Shown here in pieces: positions 17,961 through 25,533 of a DNA stretch of 64,000 bases (positions are counted from its first letter, which is position 1; each line of letters starts with the position of its first letter). The notes below the pieces were generated by a model, which saw nothing but the letters and a program-made list of their open reading frames with translations, was not told where the DNA came from and searched no databases. This DNA is from Christiangramia oceanisediminis (GTDB taxonomy: Bacteria > Bacteroidota > Bacteroidia > Flavobacteriales > Flavobacteriaceae), in assembly GCF_022570735.2 (NCBI RefSeq), contig NZ_JANCNS010000002.1, positions 806,001 through 870,000 on the forward strand, in the 5' to 3' direction. Position numbers and translations under genes: made by a program.

Positions 17961-19098
17961 CCTGAACTTTTTTTAAAAACATGGCCAGGTTACACCCGCC
18001 AAAACCGGAAGCTGTCTTCAAGGCCAGGTTCAGTTCTGAACTTCGATGCTGCTGAATAATGTTTAACGGTCTGGAAACACCCAGATCTGTAAAATTTCGG
18101 GAAGCGAATAATTCATTATTAAGCATGTTGTGCCGGGTGATGATGCTTTCGATTAGGGCCGAGGCGCCCAGGCTATGGCCATAATAGCCTTTTAAGCTAT
18201 TAACCGGGATGTCCTGAAGTCCGGCTCGGTTAAAAGCTATGGATTCCATTTCATCGTTATAGGCCGTTGCGGTACCATGAGCCGATAAAAAATCGATCTC
18301 AGATGGCTTCACCTTATTCGCCTTTAGCAAACGCGAAATACTCGAATACAAACCTTCCCCGGTACGGCTGGGACCTGAAATATGATTCGCATCATTGGCC
18401 GTAACAGCATCGATATAGCCTATCCTTGTCTCTCCTTTTCCTGTTTTGGGACCAATTAGCATGGCTGCTGCCGCTTCACCAAGGCTTATCCCCTGCCTGT
18501 CATTTGAGAATGGCCTGCAGGGCTCCGGGCTAATTGCCTGGAAGGAATTAAAACCGGATAGAACGAATTCGGAAACCAGGTCACCCCCTGCAACCATCAC
18601 ATGGTCAAACCTACCAGATTGAATGAGGTCATTACCAAGTTTCAAAGCCAGAGCTCCAGAAACACAGGCATTAGAAACGATCATTGGTTTATCCTGAAAA
18701 CCGAAGAATTTGGCAACCACCTCACCTAATTTCCAAAGCATCAACCTGTCCTCAGAAAATCGGCCTTTTCCCAGTTCATCAATATTAGCTTTAGTGGTGG
18801 CAATAACCAGCCCGGTTCTTTCCAGATCTAAATAGGGAAAATCCTCCAAAACCTGGTGAATGCTAAGCAGCATCATTTTCTCCAGTTTGGTGTAGGCCCG
18901 CAGGTTTCCTATCCTGGAAAAGGCCTCGTCTAAAAGATCATTATCGATGATTCCTGCATAGAACGAATCCTTTTGATAGGAAAGATTGGTATGGGATTGC
19001 AAGGCTGTTTCTCCCTGCCTGATGGCTTCCAGGTTTAGCTGGGTGCCAAACCCCAAAGGAGAAATGATCGAATCGCCCAGTAAGAAATTCAAGTTCAT
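17953..19098 (-). CDS. Beta-ketoacyl-ACP synthase (second intact copy)
   Basis: 381 aa from the ATG at 19098, which overlaps the thioesterase stop by 4 bases (ATGA); a longer frame from 19125 would overlap by 31 bases and adds only MENENGTGI. The triad is present: C145 in IVSNACVSGALAL, H274 in FLSAHGTATAYND and H308 in YYGHSLGASALIES. It is divergent in sequence from the other intact copy, which suggests a distinct step such as priming with the aryl starter (ApeR/ApeO-like division of labour); that is inference. Confidence 0.9.
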   Translation of the reverse strand: MNLNFLLGDSIISPLGFGTQLNLEAIRQGETALQSHTNLSYQKDSFYAGIIDNDLLDEAFSRIGNLRAYTKLEKMMLLSIHQVLEDFPYLDLERTGLVIATTKANIDELGKGRFSEDRLMLWKLGEVVAKFFGFQDKPMIVSNACVSGALALKLGNDLIQSGRFDHVMVAGGDLVSEFVLSGFNSFQAISPEPCRPFSNDRQGISLGEAAAAMLIGPKTGKGETRIGYIDAVTANDANHISGPSRTGEGLYSSISRLLKANKVKPSEIDFLSAHGTATAYNDEMESIAFNRAGLQDIPVNSLKGYYGHSLGASALIESIITRHNMLNNELFASRNFTDLGVSRPLNIIQQHRSSELNLALKTASGFGGCNLAMFLKKVQDE

Positions 19099-19517
19099 GA
19101 TACCAGTCCCATTTTCGTTTTCCAATCTAAGAAAAACGGTGGATTGGTAAGTATAAGTTCCTGGTTTTTATCGGTAAAAACCTGAACCGTTTCCCCGGTA
19201 CAAATCAGTTTTCCAGATGAAAGGATCTCGTATTTAAAAATGATCTTGGCGGCCTCAGTATTCTTAAAGATGGTATGAACTTCAAATTCATCACCATATT
19301 TTAAAGGTAGTTTATGTTCACAGGCTGATTTGACGACCGGAGTTGCAAAACCATGCTTTTTAGCATCGAGGTAAGAGATTCCATGTTCTCTCCCAAAGTG
19401 CTCTCTTCCCTCTTCAAAATATTTCAGGTAATTTCCATGCCATACGATCTGTAAGGGATCGCACTCATGAAACCGAACTCTTAATTGTATGATACTTTCC
19501 AGGGATTCTGAATTCAT
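19095..19517 (-). CDS. 4HBT/YbgC-type acyl-CoA (acyl-ACP) thioesterase
   Basis: 140 aa hotdog thioesterase. VRFHECDPLQIVWHGNYLKYF is the YbgC/4-hydroxybenzoyl-CoA-thioesterase motif with the catalytic Asp. Thioesterases of this kind (ApeK-like) occur in aryl polyene operons and may release or proofread acyl-ACP. Overlaps of 4 bases on both sides put it firmly in the operon. Confidence 0.88.
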   Translation of the reverse strand: MNSESLESIIQLRVRFHECDPLQIVWHGNYLKYFEEGREHFGREHGISYLDAKKHGFATPVVKSACEHKLPLKYGDEFEVHTIFKNTEAAKIIFKYEILSSGKLICTGETVQVFTDKNQELILTNPPFFLDWKTKMGLVS

Positions 19518-19954
19518 TCCACCGTTACCGTTTTCATTTCGGAAATTGCGATCACCTCACCTTTCTCGTTTTCGGTCCTGGCAGATACCGAAGTTACGTT
19601 CATGATCTCGTGCAGGATCTCCACGTAGGTCTTTAAACGTTCTCCTACTTTAGGAAGCCCAAGGATCTCTACAGTTTTAATAACCCCTATAAATCCTGTT
19701 TTAGGTTTTTGGTTTCCACTTAAAGAACCCTGGTAACCCCTGTGAAGGGACATGCTTTGAGCCATGTGCTCAATAAGTCCACTTTCTGAAAGGAATCCAT
19801 CATCGAGCAGGCAACTTTCAGCCGGAATGGTGAATCCCGTTACCCCGGTAAGCGAGGTGTATTCATAAAGCGTATCTACAAATACGAATGGTTCTTTTTG
19901 CGGAATAAGATCACCTACTTCTGTGATGGGATGATGTAATAAATTCTCTGCCAT
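19514..19954 (-). CDS. 3-hydroxyacyl-ACP dehydratase (ApeP-like hotdog protein)
   Basis: 146 aa hotdog protein starting HHPITEVGDLIPQKEPFVFVD, with SESGLIEHMAQSMSLHRGY as the helix that carries the putative acidic and His residues. It matches the predicted hydroxymyristoyl-ACP dehydratase family found in aryl polyene clusters. It would dehydrate the hydroxyacyl-ACP made by FabG and so create each polyene double bond. The other hotdog gene at 13101 has an altered active site, so this one is the better candidate for the catalytic dehydratase. Confidence 0.85.
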   Translation of the reverse strand: MAENLLHHPITEVGDLIPQKEPFVFVDTLYEYTSLTGVTGFTIPAESCLLDDGFLSESGLIEHMAQSMSLHRGYQGSLSGNQKPKTGFIGVIKTVEILGLPKVGERLKTYVEILHEIMNVTSVSARTENEKGEVIAISEMKTVTVE

Positions 19955-19956
19955 AG

Positions 19957-20835
19957 TTAACTGAAATCGTTCCAGAAATCATAGTAATTATACCACTGAT
20001 GCGGGTATTTACGTACCATTTTTTCAAGGTCTTCAAGATAGGCATTTAAAATTTCACGAGGCGTACCTTCCACTGCTTTGTATGGACGGGCATAAAAATG
20101 ATAATGGAAGTTTCGCTCCCTCATCAAATGCACGAACAAAATTGGAATTTGATTCCTGGCAGCCAGTTTAAAAGGCCCCTGGGGAAATTTTGTGTTCTTT
20201 CCCAGGAATTCTGCCGTATAGGTTTTTGAATGTTTCAAATATCGGTCGGCGGCAAAAACCAGCAACTCATTCCTGGCCAGGGCTTCTTTCATATAAAAGA
20301 TATGGCTCAGGTCTTCTTTGAGCACGATGATCTTCACTTCTGAAGTTCCCGTGACCGATTCCAGGTAATTCTTGATTTGCTTATGTTCAAAATCTGTCAC
20401 TACCAGGTTTACGACCGCTTCCGAATGTTTTTCCTCGAAAAAATGCTTGGCCAGATTAAAATTACCGATATGCGCGGTTAACAAAATTCCGCCTTTACCC
20501 TTTTTCAGAAGTGCTTCAATATGATCTTTTCCGTCAAATTCGAAAGTGAATTTATGCCGGAGTCCGCTTAAAATAGCCACCCGGTCCAGCTGAATTCTTC
20601 CAAAGGTAAAATAACTCCTGTAGACATTCAGGGCAGCGCTCAGTGCCGAATAGCCCAGCCTGCGTCGAAAAAGGTAATAGGTACTGCGAGTGGAATGAAA
20701 GGAGAAGACGATAAAATAGGCGGCCACGAAGAGCAACACAAAATAGGCGCTATAAAGCCCTGTTCGTTTGATGATCTGAACATAGATCCTGAAGCCCAAC
20801 AAGGTTCCCCTTGATTGTCCCTTCCAGCTAGCCAT
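19957..20835 (-). CDS. LpxL/HtrB-type lipid A biosynthesis acyltransferase-like protein
   Basis: 292 aa from the ATG at 20835 (MASWKGQSRGTLLGFRIYV), four bases after the fabG stop; an upstream ATG at 20859 would overlap fabG by 20 bases. It has an N-terminal membrane anchor (YFVLLFVAAYFIVFSF) and the acyltransferase block GGILLTAHIGNFNLAKHF. In the family the motif is H-x4-(D/E); here H122 is followed by N127, so the acidic partner is not at the expected place. In ape clusters this protein (ApeD-like) is proposed to attach the polyene acyl chain to a lipid. Confidence 0.85.
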   Translation of the reverse strand: MASWKGQSRGTLLGFRIYVQIIKRTGLYSAYFVLLFVAAYFIVFSFHSTRSTYYLFRRRLGYSALSAALNVYRSYFTFGRIQLDRVAILSGLRHKFTFEFDGKDHIEALLKKGKGGILLTAHIGNFNLAKHFFEEKHSEAVVNLVVTDFEHKQIKNYLESVTGTSEVKIIVLKEDLSHIFYMKEALARNELLVFAADRYLKHSKTYTAEFLGKNTKFPQGPFKLAARNQIPILFVHLMRERNFHYHFYARPYKAVEGTPREILNAYLEDLEKMVRKYPHQWYNYYDFWNDFS

Positions 20836-20839
20836 ATAT

Positions 20840-21571
20840 TTAGGAATATAAGCCTCCATTGATATTGATTACCTCGCCAGTGATATAGGAAGATCTTTCT
20901 GAAGCCAGAAAACATACCAGGCTGGCTACCTCTTCCGGATCTCCAAATCGGTTGACCGGGATCAGTTTTTTTAGTTCTTCTTCATCAAAATTACTGGTCA
21001 TGTCTGAATGTATGAAACCTGGCGCAACCGCATTCACGGTAACTTTTCTTTTCCCTACTTCCTGTGCTAGCGCCTTGGTAGCAGAGATCATTGCACCTTT
21101 TGCGGCAGAATAGTTCACCTGCCCAGGGTTTCCTTTTAGTCCCGAAAGAGAGACGATATTAATGATGCGACCGTAGCGCTTTCGCAACATTTCTTTTAAA
21201 AGGCTCTGAGTGACATTATAAAATCCATTCAAGCTGGTGTCAATCACCTTTGACCAGGCTTCCTGGTTGGTCCAGATGAACAACCCATCTTTCGTGATAC
21301 CGGCATTATTGACCAGTACCTCGATGATTGCACCGGGATTTTCAGATCTCCAGGATTCGATTGATGTCTGCGTCGCCTCAAGGTCTGATACATCAAATTT
21401 TAAAAGTTCACATTTTACCCCAATGGCTTCGACCTCTGATTTTGTTTCTTCGGCAGCAGCCATATTGGAATGATAATTCAGAAGGATATTATATTTATGA
21501 TCTGCAGCCAGTTGCAGGCAGATCGCCTTACCTATTCCCCTGGAGCCTCCCGTAACCAATGCATATTTCAT
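20840..21571 (-). CDS. 3-oxoacyl-ACP reductase (FabG-like SDR)
   Basis: 243 aa classical short-chain dehydrogenase: the TGGSRGIG nucleotide-binding motif at residues 7-14, NNAG, and the catalytic Ser (S141 or S143), Y154 and K158 in YSAAKG. It ends with INGGLYS. It reduces the 3-oxo group in each elongation cycle (ApeQ-like). It lies one base from the ammonia lyase stop, the second gene of the operon. Confidence 0.94.
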   Translation of the reverse strand: MKYALVTGGSRGIGKAICLQLAADHKYNILLNYHSNMAAAEETKSEVEAIGVKCELLKFDVSDLEATQTSIESWRSENPGAIIEVLVNNAGITKDGLFIWTNQEAWSKVIDTSLNGFYNVTQSLLKEMLRKRYGRIINIVSLSGLKGNPGQVNYSAAKGAMISATKALAQEVGKRKVTVNAVAPGFIHSDMTSNFDEEELKKLIPVNRFGDPEEVASLVCFLASERSSYITGEVININGGLYS

Positions 21572-21572
21572 A

Positions 21573-23105
21573 TCAATAAGCTTCGTTGTTCAGTAAATAT
21601 TCCTTGAGCCCTGCCATTTCATTGTACAAAGGTTTGTCTTCGTTGATGGGCCGGATGATCTCTCGTAGCTCAAAAAGCCTGGCTTTTGTGGCTTCGGAAA
21701 GTTTATCGTCAAAATCTAAATAATAAAGCGCCTGTACGATGGTTGCGAGTTCGGTGGCAAGCACTTCAAACGAGTTATCGATCACCTTCCTTGTCATATT
21801 GGCTGAATTAGCACCCATGCTCACGATATCCTGGTTATCATTGTTGTTAGGGATGCTATGAACGTACATCGAATTGGAAAGCATCTGGTTTTCCGCAGTG
21901 GTCGAAACCGCCGAGAACTGCGCGCCCTGCATTCCGAAATTAAGACCCAGTTTTTGTAGATTCACAAAAGGTGGAAGAATATCGTTCAGTTTTGAGTTGA
22001 GCAGGTAATTAAGCTGCCGCTCAGCCAGCATAGACGTTTTGGTCATCACCAGCCTTAATTTATCCATTTCGAGAGAAATATAATCGCCGTGAAAATTACC
22101 GCCATGATAAACATGTTCGGTTTCTACATCGATTATTGGATTATCGTTCGCCGAATTTACTTCCTCGATCAGTATTTTACCAGCATTTTTGATGGTATCC
22201 AGCACGGGGCCTAAAATCTGCGGCACACATCGCAGGCTGTAATATTCCTGTACTTTTTCTTTAAAGAAAGTATTCTTATCGGCGCCGTTGTTATATAAAT
22301 GCTCGTTACGATCTCGCGTAAGCACCGAATCTTCCAGGTGCTTGCGCATGGCTTCAGCAACCTTTTGCTGTCCCTTGTGCAATTTGGAAGAATTCAGTTC
22401 TTCTGAAAGGTGGTCATCATAAGCCTGTACGATCTCATTGATGACCGAACTGCAGTAAATAGCCCAATTAAGCAATCGTTTCGAATAGATAAGGTTTACG
22501 ATCCCGATACCGGTCATGGCCGAAGTCCCGTTCATCAAGGCCAGGCCTTCCCGTATTTCTATCCGGGCTGGAGTTATGTTCAATTCGTTAAAGACCTCTT
22601 TAGCAGGCCTTCTTTTTCCCTTATGGAAAACCTCCCCTTCTCCAATGATCACCAGGGCCAGGTGTGCGAGCTGTACCAGGTCTCCCGAGGCTCCTACTCC
22701 GCCATGTTCAAAGATAAGCGGCGTGATATCATGATTGATCAAATATACCATGGTCCTTACAACCGAAGCATGTATCCCAGATTTACCCAGGCATAAGGTG
22801 TTAAGCCGAGCTAGCATTAAAGCCTTTACATACAATGGCTGCATAGGCTCCCCTGCCCCGGTGGCATGACTTCTAATAAGGTTTAGCTGAAGCTGTATCC
22901 TGTCCCCGTCACTTATCTTATACTGGGCCATAGGACCAAAACCGGTATTCACCCCGTAGATGATCTTATTTCTTGAAAATTCCTTTAAAAAATTAAAACT
23001 ATCATCTAAACGCTTCAAACTGGCTGCATCCAGTTCAACTTTTTCATTCTCAAATAGAACCCGGTAAAAATCCCGGAGTTCCAGTGCATTCGACAGGTTC
23101 AGCAT
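21573..23105 (-). CDS. Tyrosine ammonia-lyase-like aromatic amino acid lyase (starter unit supply)
   Basis: 510 aa MIO-dependent lyase. The cofactor-forming triad A139-S140-G141 is in EHGGVGASGDLVQLAHLAL, and catalytic Y50 is in IIYGVNTGFGPMAQY. Long stretches, such as LIFEHGGVGASGDLVQL and EKVQEYYSLRCVPQILGPVL, match what I recall of the Flavobacterium johnsoniae tyrosine ammonia-lyase, including the selectivity residues S79-H80 (LIRSH). It would deaminate tyrosine to 4-coumarate, the aryl starter of flexirubin-type polyenes. First gene of the operon. A histidase role is less likely, since no hut genes are nearby. Confidence 0.9.
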   Translation of the reverse strand: MLNLSNALELRDFYRVLFENEKVELDAASLKRLDDSFNFLKEFSRNKIIYGVNTGFGPMAQYKISDGDRIQLQLNLIRSHATGAGEPMQPLYVKALMLARLNTLCLGKSGIHASVVRTMVYLINHDITPLIFEHGGVGASGDLVQLAHLALVIIGEGEVFHKGKRRPAKEVFNELNITPARIEIREGLALMNGTSAMTGIGIVNLIYSKRLLNWAIYCSSVINEIVQAYDDHLSEELNSSKLHKGQQKVAEAMRKHLEDSVLTRDRNEHLYNNGADKNTFFKEKVQEYYSLRCVPQILGPVLDTIKNAGKILIEEVNSANDNPIIDVETEHVYHGGNFHGDYISLEMDKLRLVMTKTSMLAERQLNYLLNSKLNDILPPFVNLQKLGLNFGMQGAQFSAVSTTAENQMLSNSMYVHSIPNNNDNQDIVSMGANSANMTRKVIDNSFEVLATELATIVQALYYLDFDDKLSEATKARLFELREIIRPINEDKPLYNEMAGLKEYLLNNEAY

Positions 23106-23156
23106 AGATCTTTTCGACTAGTTTTTCGGTTTAGGGCAAACTGTTAAAGGAATTAA

Positions 23157-23164
23157 CAAATGTA
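23157..23164 (-). promoter_or_regulatory. -7 element upstream of the aryl polyene operon
   Basis: On the minus strand TACATTTG (23164 to 23157) matches TAnnTTTG exactly and lies 51 bases before the ammonia lyase ATG. No clear TTG -33 element is seen at the right distance, so an activator may be needed. Confidence 0.5.
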
Positions 23165-23348
23165 ATATAATTATAAGAATGAGCCTATGAATTGAGAAGC
23201 TATTGGAAGTACGCCAAAACAGGTCGGTTTTTATAACCAGTTTAAGCCAACATAAATTTAAGATTAACAAACACATGCCCATTTTAAAAAATAATTAGGT
23301 GTTCGCCCTGGATTGTTATTTTGCCAGCCCAACCTATATCTTTAGTTC

Positions 23349-23458
23349 CAGAATGGAATTCCTGTCAAGATTTAAGTTCTTAATGATAAGAAAACAGTAA
23401 GGAATTCATTCTGTGCTTATATCTCAATAAAGTCCTGGCCTGATGGTTGGGACTTTTT
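23349..23458 (+). promoter_or_regulatory. Structured leader with intrinsic terminator upstream of the halogenase-like gene
   Basis: Three nested or serial stems can be drawn on the + strand. A 14-bp stem with one bulge pairs 23349-23363 with 23400-23413. It encloses a small hairpin (TTCTTA 23377-23382 with TAAGAA 23387-23392, ATGA loop). After a 15-base linker comes a 12-bp hairpin 23429-23456 (AAAGTCC ... GGACTTT with inner G-U pairs) followed by a T-run. This is the layout of a transcription attenuator or riboswitch, but it matches no riboswitch class that I can name. A near-consensus -7 (TTATTTTG, 23316-23323) could start the RNA. Confidence 0.4.
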
Positions 23459-23498
23459 AATTTTGGATCTAAGTTTCGACAGTTCCACCTATCTGTTG

Positions 23499-23506
23499 TA
23501 AGTTTG
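23499..23506 (+). promoter_or_regulatory. -7 element just upstream of the halogenase-like gene
   Basis: TAAGTTTG matches TAnnTTTG. It lies beyond the terminator at 23429-23458 and only 18 bases before the ATG at 23525, so it could give a short-leader transcript that bypasses the structured region. No good TTG -33 element is seen. Confidence 0.35.
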
Positions 23507-23524
23507 TTCCATCGTTTCAAACCC

Positions 23525-24760
23525 ATGAAAAGTAAGCATACCGATATCATTATCATAGGTGCTGGCCCATCCGGAATGGTTGCTGCCGGTTACCTTCAAA
23601 AACAGGGGGCGGCGTTCATCGTCCTGGAAAAACAGCATTTTCCGCGTTTCGCAATTGGCGAAAGTCTTATTCCCCGATGCATGGACAATTTCGAGGAAGC
23701 AGGCCTTTTGAACGCATTGAAAAAAGCAGGTTTTCAGAAAAAATTCGGAGCCCGGTTCTTAAAGGGAAACGAAATGGCTGAATTCGATTTCAGCAAAAAG
23801 CACGGATCAGGCTGGGACTGGACCTGGCAGGTTCCCCGTGCCGATTTTGACAAGGTATTAACCAACGAGGTGAGCTCCAGGGGAGCCGATATCAGGTTTG
23901 GAACCGAGGTTCTCTCGGTTAATCGTCAAAATGATCTTTGGGAAATTGAAACCAGGGATGACTCGGGAAATAGTAAGATACTAACCGCCCGCTTCCTGAT
24001 CGACTCCAGTGGCAATGGCAGGGTCCTGGCCAATAAATTGGATCTAGAGGCACCTCCCAGGATCTACGAGCATTCTTCCATTTTTACTCATATACAGGAA
24101 ACTGAACGTCCTCGAGGCAAGGAAGGAGAACAAATTACTTTTGAAGTGATCAATACCCAAACCTGGTTCTGGTATATCCCGTTTTCCAATGGCGATTCCA
24201 GCCTGGGCTTCGTGGGGCCAAATTCCTGGTTCGATCAATTCCCGGGTACTCAAGCTAAAAGATTTAGAGCCATGCTGGCAAAAACTGAATATTACAAAGG
24301 ACGCTTCGATGACTATGATTTCAGATTCGAACCTTTACAGTTACAGAACATTTCAAAAAATGTAAAAATGATCTGCGGTAAAGGCTTTGCCCTCACAGGA
24401 AATTCTGCCGAGTTCCTGGATCCCGTGTTTTCTTCAGGCGTGGCTTTTGCAACCGAATCGGGACTGCTGGCCGCCAAACTGGCTTACAGGGAATTAAAAG
24501 ACGAAAAGGTGGATTGGGAAACCGAATACGTAGCTTATATTCGAAAGGGCGTAGAGGTATTTTCGACCTATGTAAAGGAATGGTATTCTGGTAAATTACA
24601 GGACATCTTTTTTCATCCTAATCCCAGCCCTCATATAAAGGAACAAATCTGTGCCGTACTGGCCGGGTATGTATGGGACAAATCTAATCCATTTGTAAGG
24701 AATCATCAGAAAGCGCTGGAGAACGTTCACAGATTGATCGCTTCAGAAAAAACTTTATAA
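23525..24760 (+). CDS. Flavin-dependent halogenase-like FAD oxidoreductase
   Basis: 411 aa from the ATG at 23525 (MKSKHTDIIIIGAGPSGMVA); the longer frame from 23447 starts inside the region after the terminator and adds a non-conserved leader. FAD-binding G12-A-G-P-S-G17 and GESLIPR are visible. The WxWxIP signature of flavin-dependent halogenases appears as W214-F-W-Y-I-P219, and GFQKKFGARF resembles the block that carries the catalytic Lys in phenol-type halogenases. Halogenase-like proteins sit beside flexirubin genes in other Flavobacteriia, and chlorinated flexirubins are known, so ring halogenation of the polyene is plausible. A non-halogenating monooxygenase cannot be excluded. Confidence 0.8.
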   Translation: MKSKHTDIIIIGAGPSGMVAAGYLQKQGAAFIVLEKQHFPRFAIGESLIPRCMDNFEEAGLLNALKKAGFQKKFGARFLKGNEMAEFDFSKKHGSGWDWTWQVPRADFDKVLTNEVSSRGADIRFGTEVLSVNRQNDLWEIETRDDSGNSKILTARFLIDSSGNGRVLANKLDLEAPPRIYEHSSIFTHIQETERPRGKEGEQITFEVINTQTWFWYIPFSNGDSSLGFVGPNSWFDQFPGTQAKRFRAMLAKTEYYKGRFDDYDFRFEPLQLQNISKNVKMICGKGFALTGNSAEFLDPVFSSGVAFATESGLLAAKLAYRELKDEKVDWETEYVAYIRKGVEVFSTYVKEWYSGKLQDIFFHPNPSPHIKEQICAVLAGYVWDKSNPFVRNHQKALENVHRLIASEKTL

Positions 24761-24853
24761 AAATAATTTTTCTTTAGTTTCTTGATGACAAGTAATTTAA
24801 AGGCTAAAGCAAAAAGAGCCGAATAAAAATTCCCGAAAAAAGGTGTAAAAGAC

Positions 24854-24884
24854 TTGGATGGTTTGGAAGTAAAAGTTACATTTG
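24854..24884 (+). promoter_or_regulatory. Promoter of tRNA-Ser(GCT)
   Basis: TTG at 24854-24856, a 20-base spacer, then TACATTTG at 24877-24884: a textbook Bacteroidota promoter. The mature tRNA begins 37 bases downstream. Confidence 0.7.
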
Positions 24885-24921
24885 CAACCGCAAAAATAGT
24901 TGCGACGTTCATATAAAAAAC

Positions 24922-25004
24922 GGAGAGGTGGCAGAGTGGTAATGCAGCAGCCTGCTAAGCTGTCATCCTTCTTGGATGCCCGGGTTCGAATCCCGGTCTC
25001 TCCG
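24922..25004 (+). tRNA. tRNA-Ser(GCT)
   Basis: 83 nt class II tRNA. The acceptor stem GGAGAGG pairs with TCTCTCC, discriminator G25004. The anticodon stem GCAGC/GCTGT holds the loop CTGCTAA with anticodon GCT. A long variable arm (TCATCC...GGATG) precedes the T arm CCGGG-TTCGAAT-CCCGG. CCA is not encoded. Confidence 0.95.
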
Positions 25005-25129
25005 CAAAGATTTTTAGTCTGCGGTTTATTTATTCTCCTTTTCTTTTGAAAAGACAGGAATAGATTTCCTCCGCTTCCCGGCTGCTTTTTTTAAAGTGAT
25101 TTGGAACGGAAAAGGCTAAAAATAAGATC

Positions 25130-25162
25130 GAATAAATTGCGAAAGCAATTTCGGGGTGTAGC
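25130..25162 (+). repeat. 33-bp repeat, copy 1
   Basis: Identical at 32 of 33 positions to 25287-25319 (A25134 versus G25291). It contains the hairpin ATTGC-GAAA-GCAAT and then the first bases of tRNA-Pro (CGGGGTGTAGC). In this copy the tRNA part does not continue into a working tRNA. Confidence 0.85.
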
Positions 25163-25167
25163 CCTTC

Positions 25168-25183
25168 TCCCGCATACGCGGGA
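25168..25183. repeat. Small palindrome TCCCGC-ATAC-GCGGGA
   Basis: A perfect 6-bp inverted repeat with a 4-base loop, inserted within the D-arm of the decayed tRNA-Pro copy. It is nearly the same sequence as the palindrome at 25212-25227, so both may belong to a dispersed GC-rich palindromic element family. Confidence 0.6.
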
Positions 25184-25211
25184 ACAGGATAAACTCCGCC
25201 CGGTTATATCG

Positions 25212-25227
25212 TCCCGCCAAGGCGGGA
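25212..25227. repeat. Small palindrome TCCCGCC-AA-GGCGGGA
   Basis: A perfect 7-bp inverted repeat with a 2-base loop, occupying the place of the anticodon arm in the decayed tRNA-Pro copy. Confidence 0.6.
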
Positions 25228-25286
25228 AGGCCGCAAAGACCGGGAAAGAAGGTTCAAGTGATCTTGAATCTTAAATAAAAAATATT

Positions 25287-25319
25287 GAATGAATTGCGAA
25301 AGCAATTTCGGGGTGTAGC
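25287..25319 (+). repeat. 33-bp repeat, copy 2 (overlaps tRNA-Pro 5' end)
   Basis: Second copy of the repeat at 25130-25162. The hairpin ATTGC-GAAA-GCAAT lies directly before the tRNA-Pro 5' end, so the duplicated unit covered the immediate upstream flank and the start of the tRNA. Confidence 0.85.
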
Positions 25320-25386
25320 GTAGCCCGGTTATCGCGCCTGCTTTGGGAGCAGGAGGCCGCAGGTTCGAATCCTGCCACCCCGACCA
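25309..25386 (+). tRNA. tRNA-Pro(TGG), CCA encoded
   Basis: The acceptor stem CGGGGTG pairs with CACCCCG, discriminator A25383, then CCA (25384-25386). The anticodon stem CCTGC/GCAGG holds TTTGGGA with anticodon TGG. The T arm is GCAGG-TTCGAAT-CCTGC. A terminator follows within four bases. Confidence 0.95.
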
Positions 25387-25389
25387 TAA

Positions 25390-25421
25390 AAATCCAATCA
25401 CACAACGTGGTTGGATTTTTT
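25390..25421 (+). terminator. Terminator after tRNA-Pro
   Basis: AAATCCAATCAC (25390-25401) pairs with GTGGTTGGATTT (25407-25418) with one mismatch, loop ACAAC, followed by a T-run. Confidence 0.8.
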
Positions 25422-25533
25422 GTTTGGAGGAAATCGAAGTATACTTCGGATTGAAAACAAACAAAAAAACAATGGGCGAAGCCTGTTTGGATTTTGATGA
25501 GTAATAAAGCCAAACTCAGGATCACCGATCGTA

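Larger units (their letters stand above)
25151..25240 (+). pseudogene. Decayed tRNA-Pro copy
   Basis: This stretch keeps pieces of the intact tRNA-Pro 157 bp downstream in the same order: CGGGGTGTAGC, then GCCCGGTTAT (25198-25207) after a 35-base insertion in the D-arm region, then AGGCCGCA (25228-25235). The anticodon arm is replaced by a palindrome (TCCCGCCAAGGCGGGA), and no T arm or 3' acceptor strand follows. It cannot fold as a tRNA. Confidence 0.6.

Noticed and set aside
21573-23105. Histidine ammonia-lyase (hutH) as the name for the MIO lyase
   Set aside because: The operon setting and the close likeness to the recalled F. johnsoniae tyrosine ammonia-lyase make a starter-acid role more likely; no hut genes are present.
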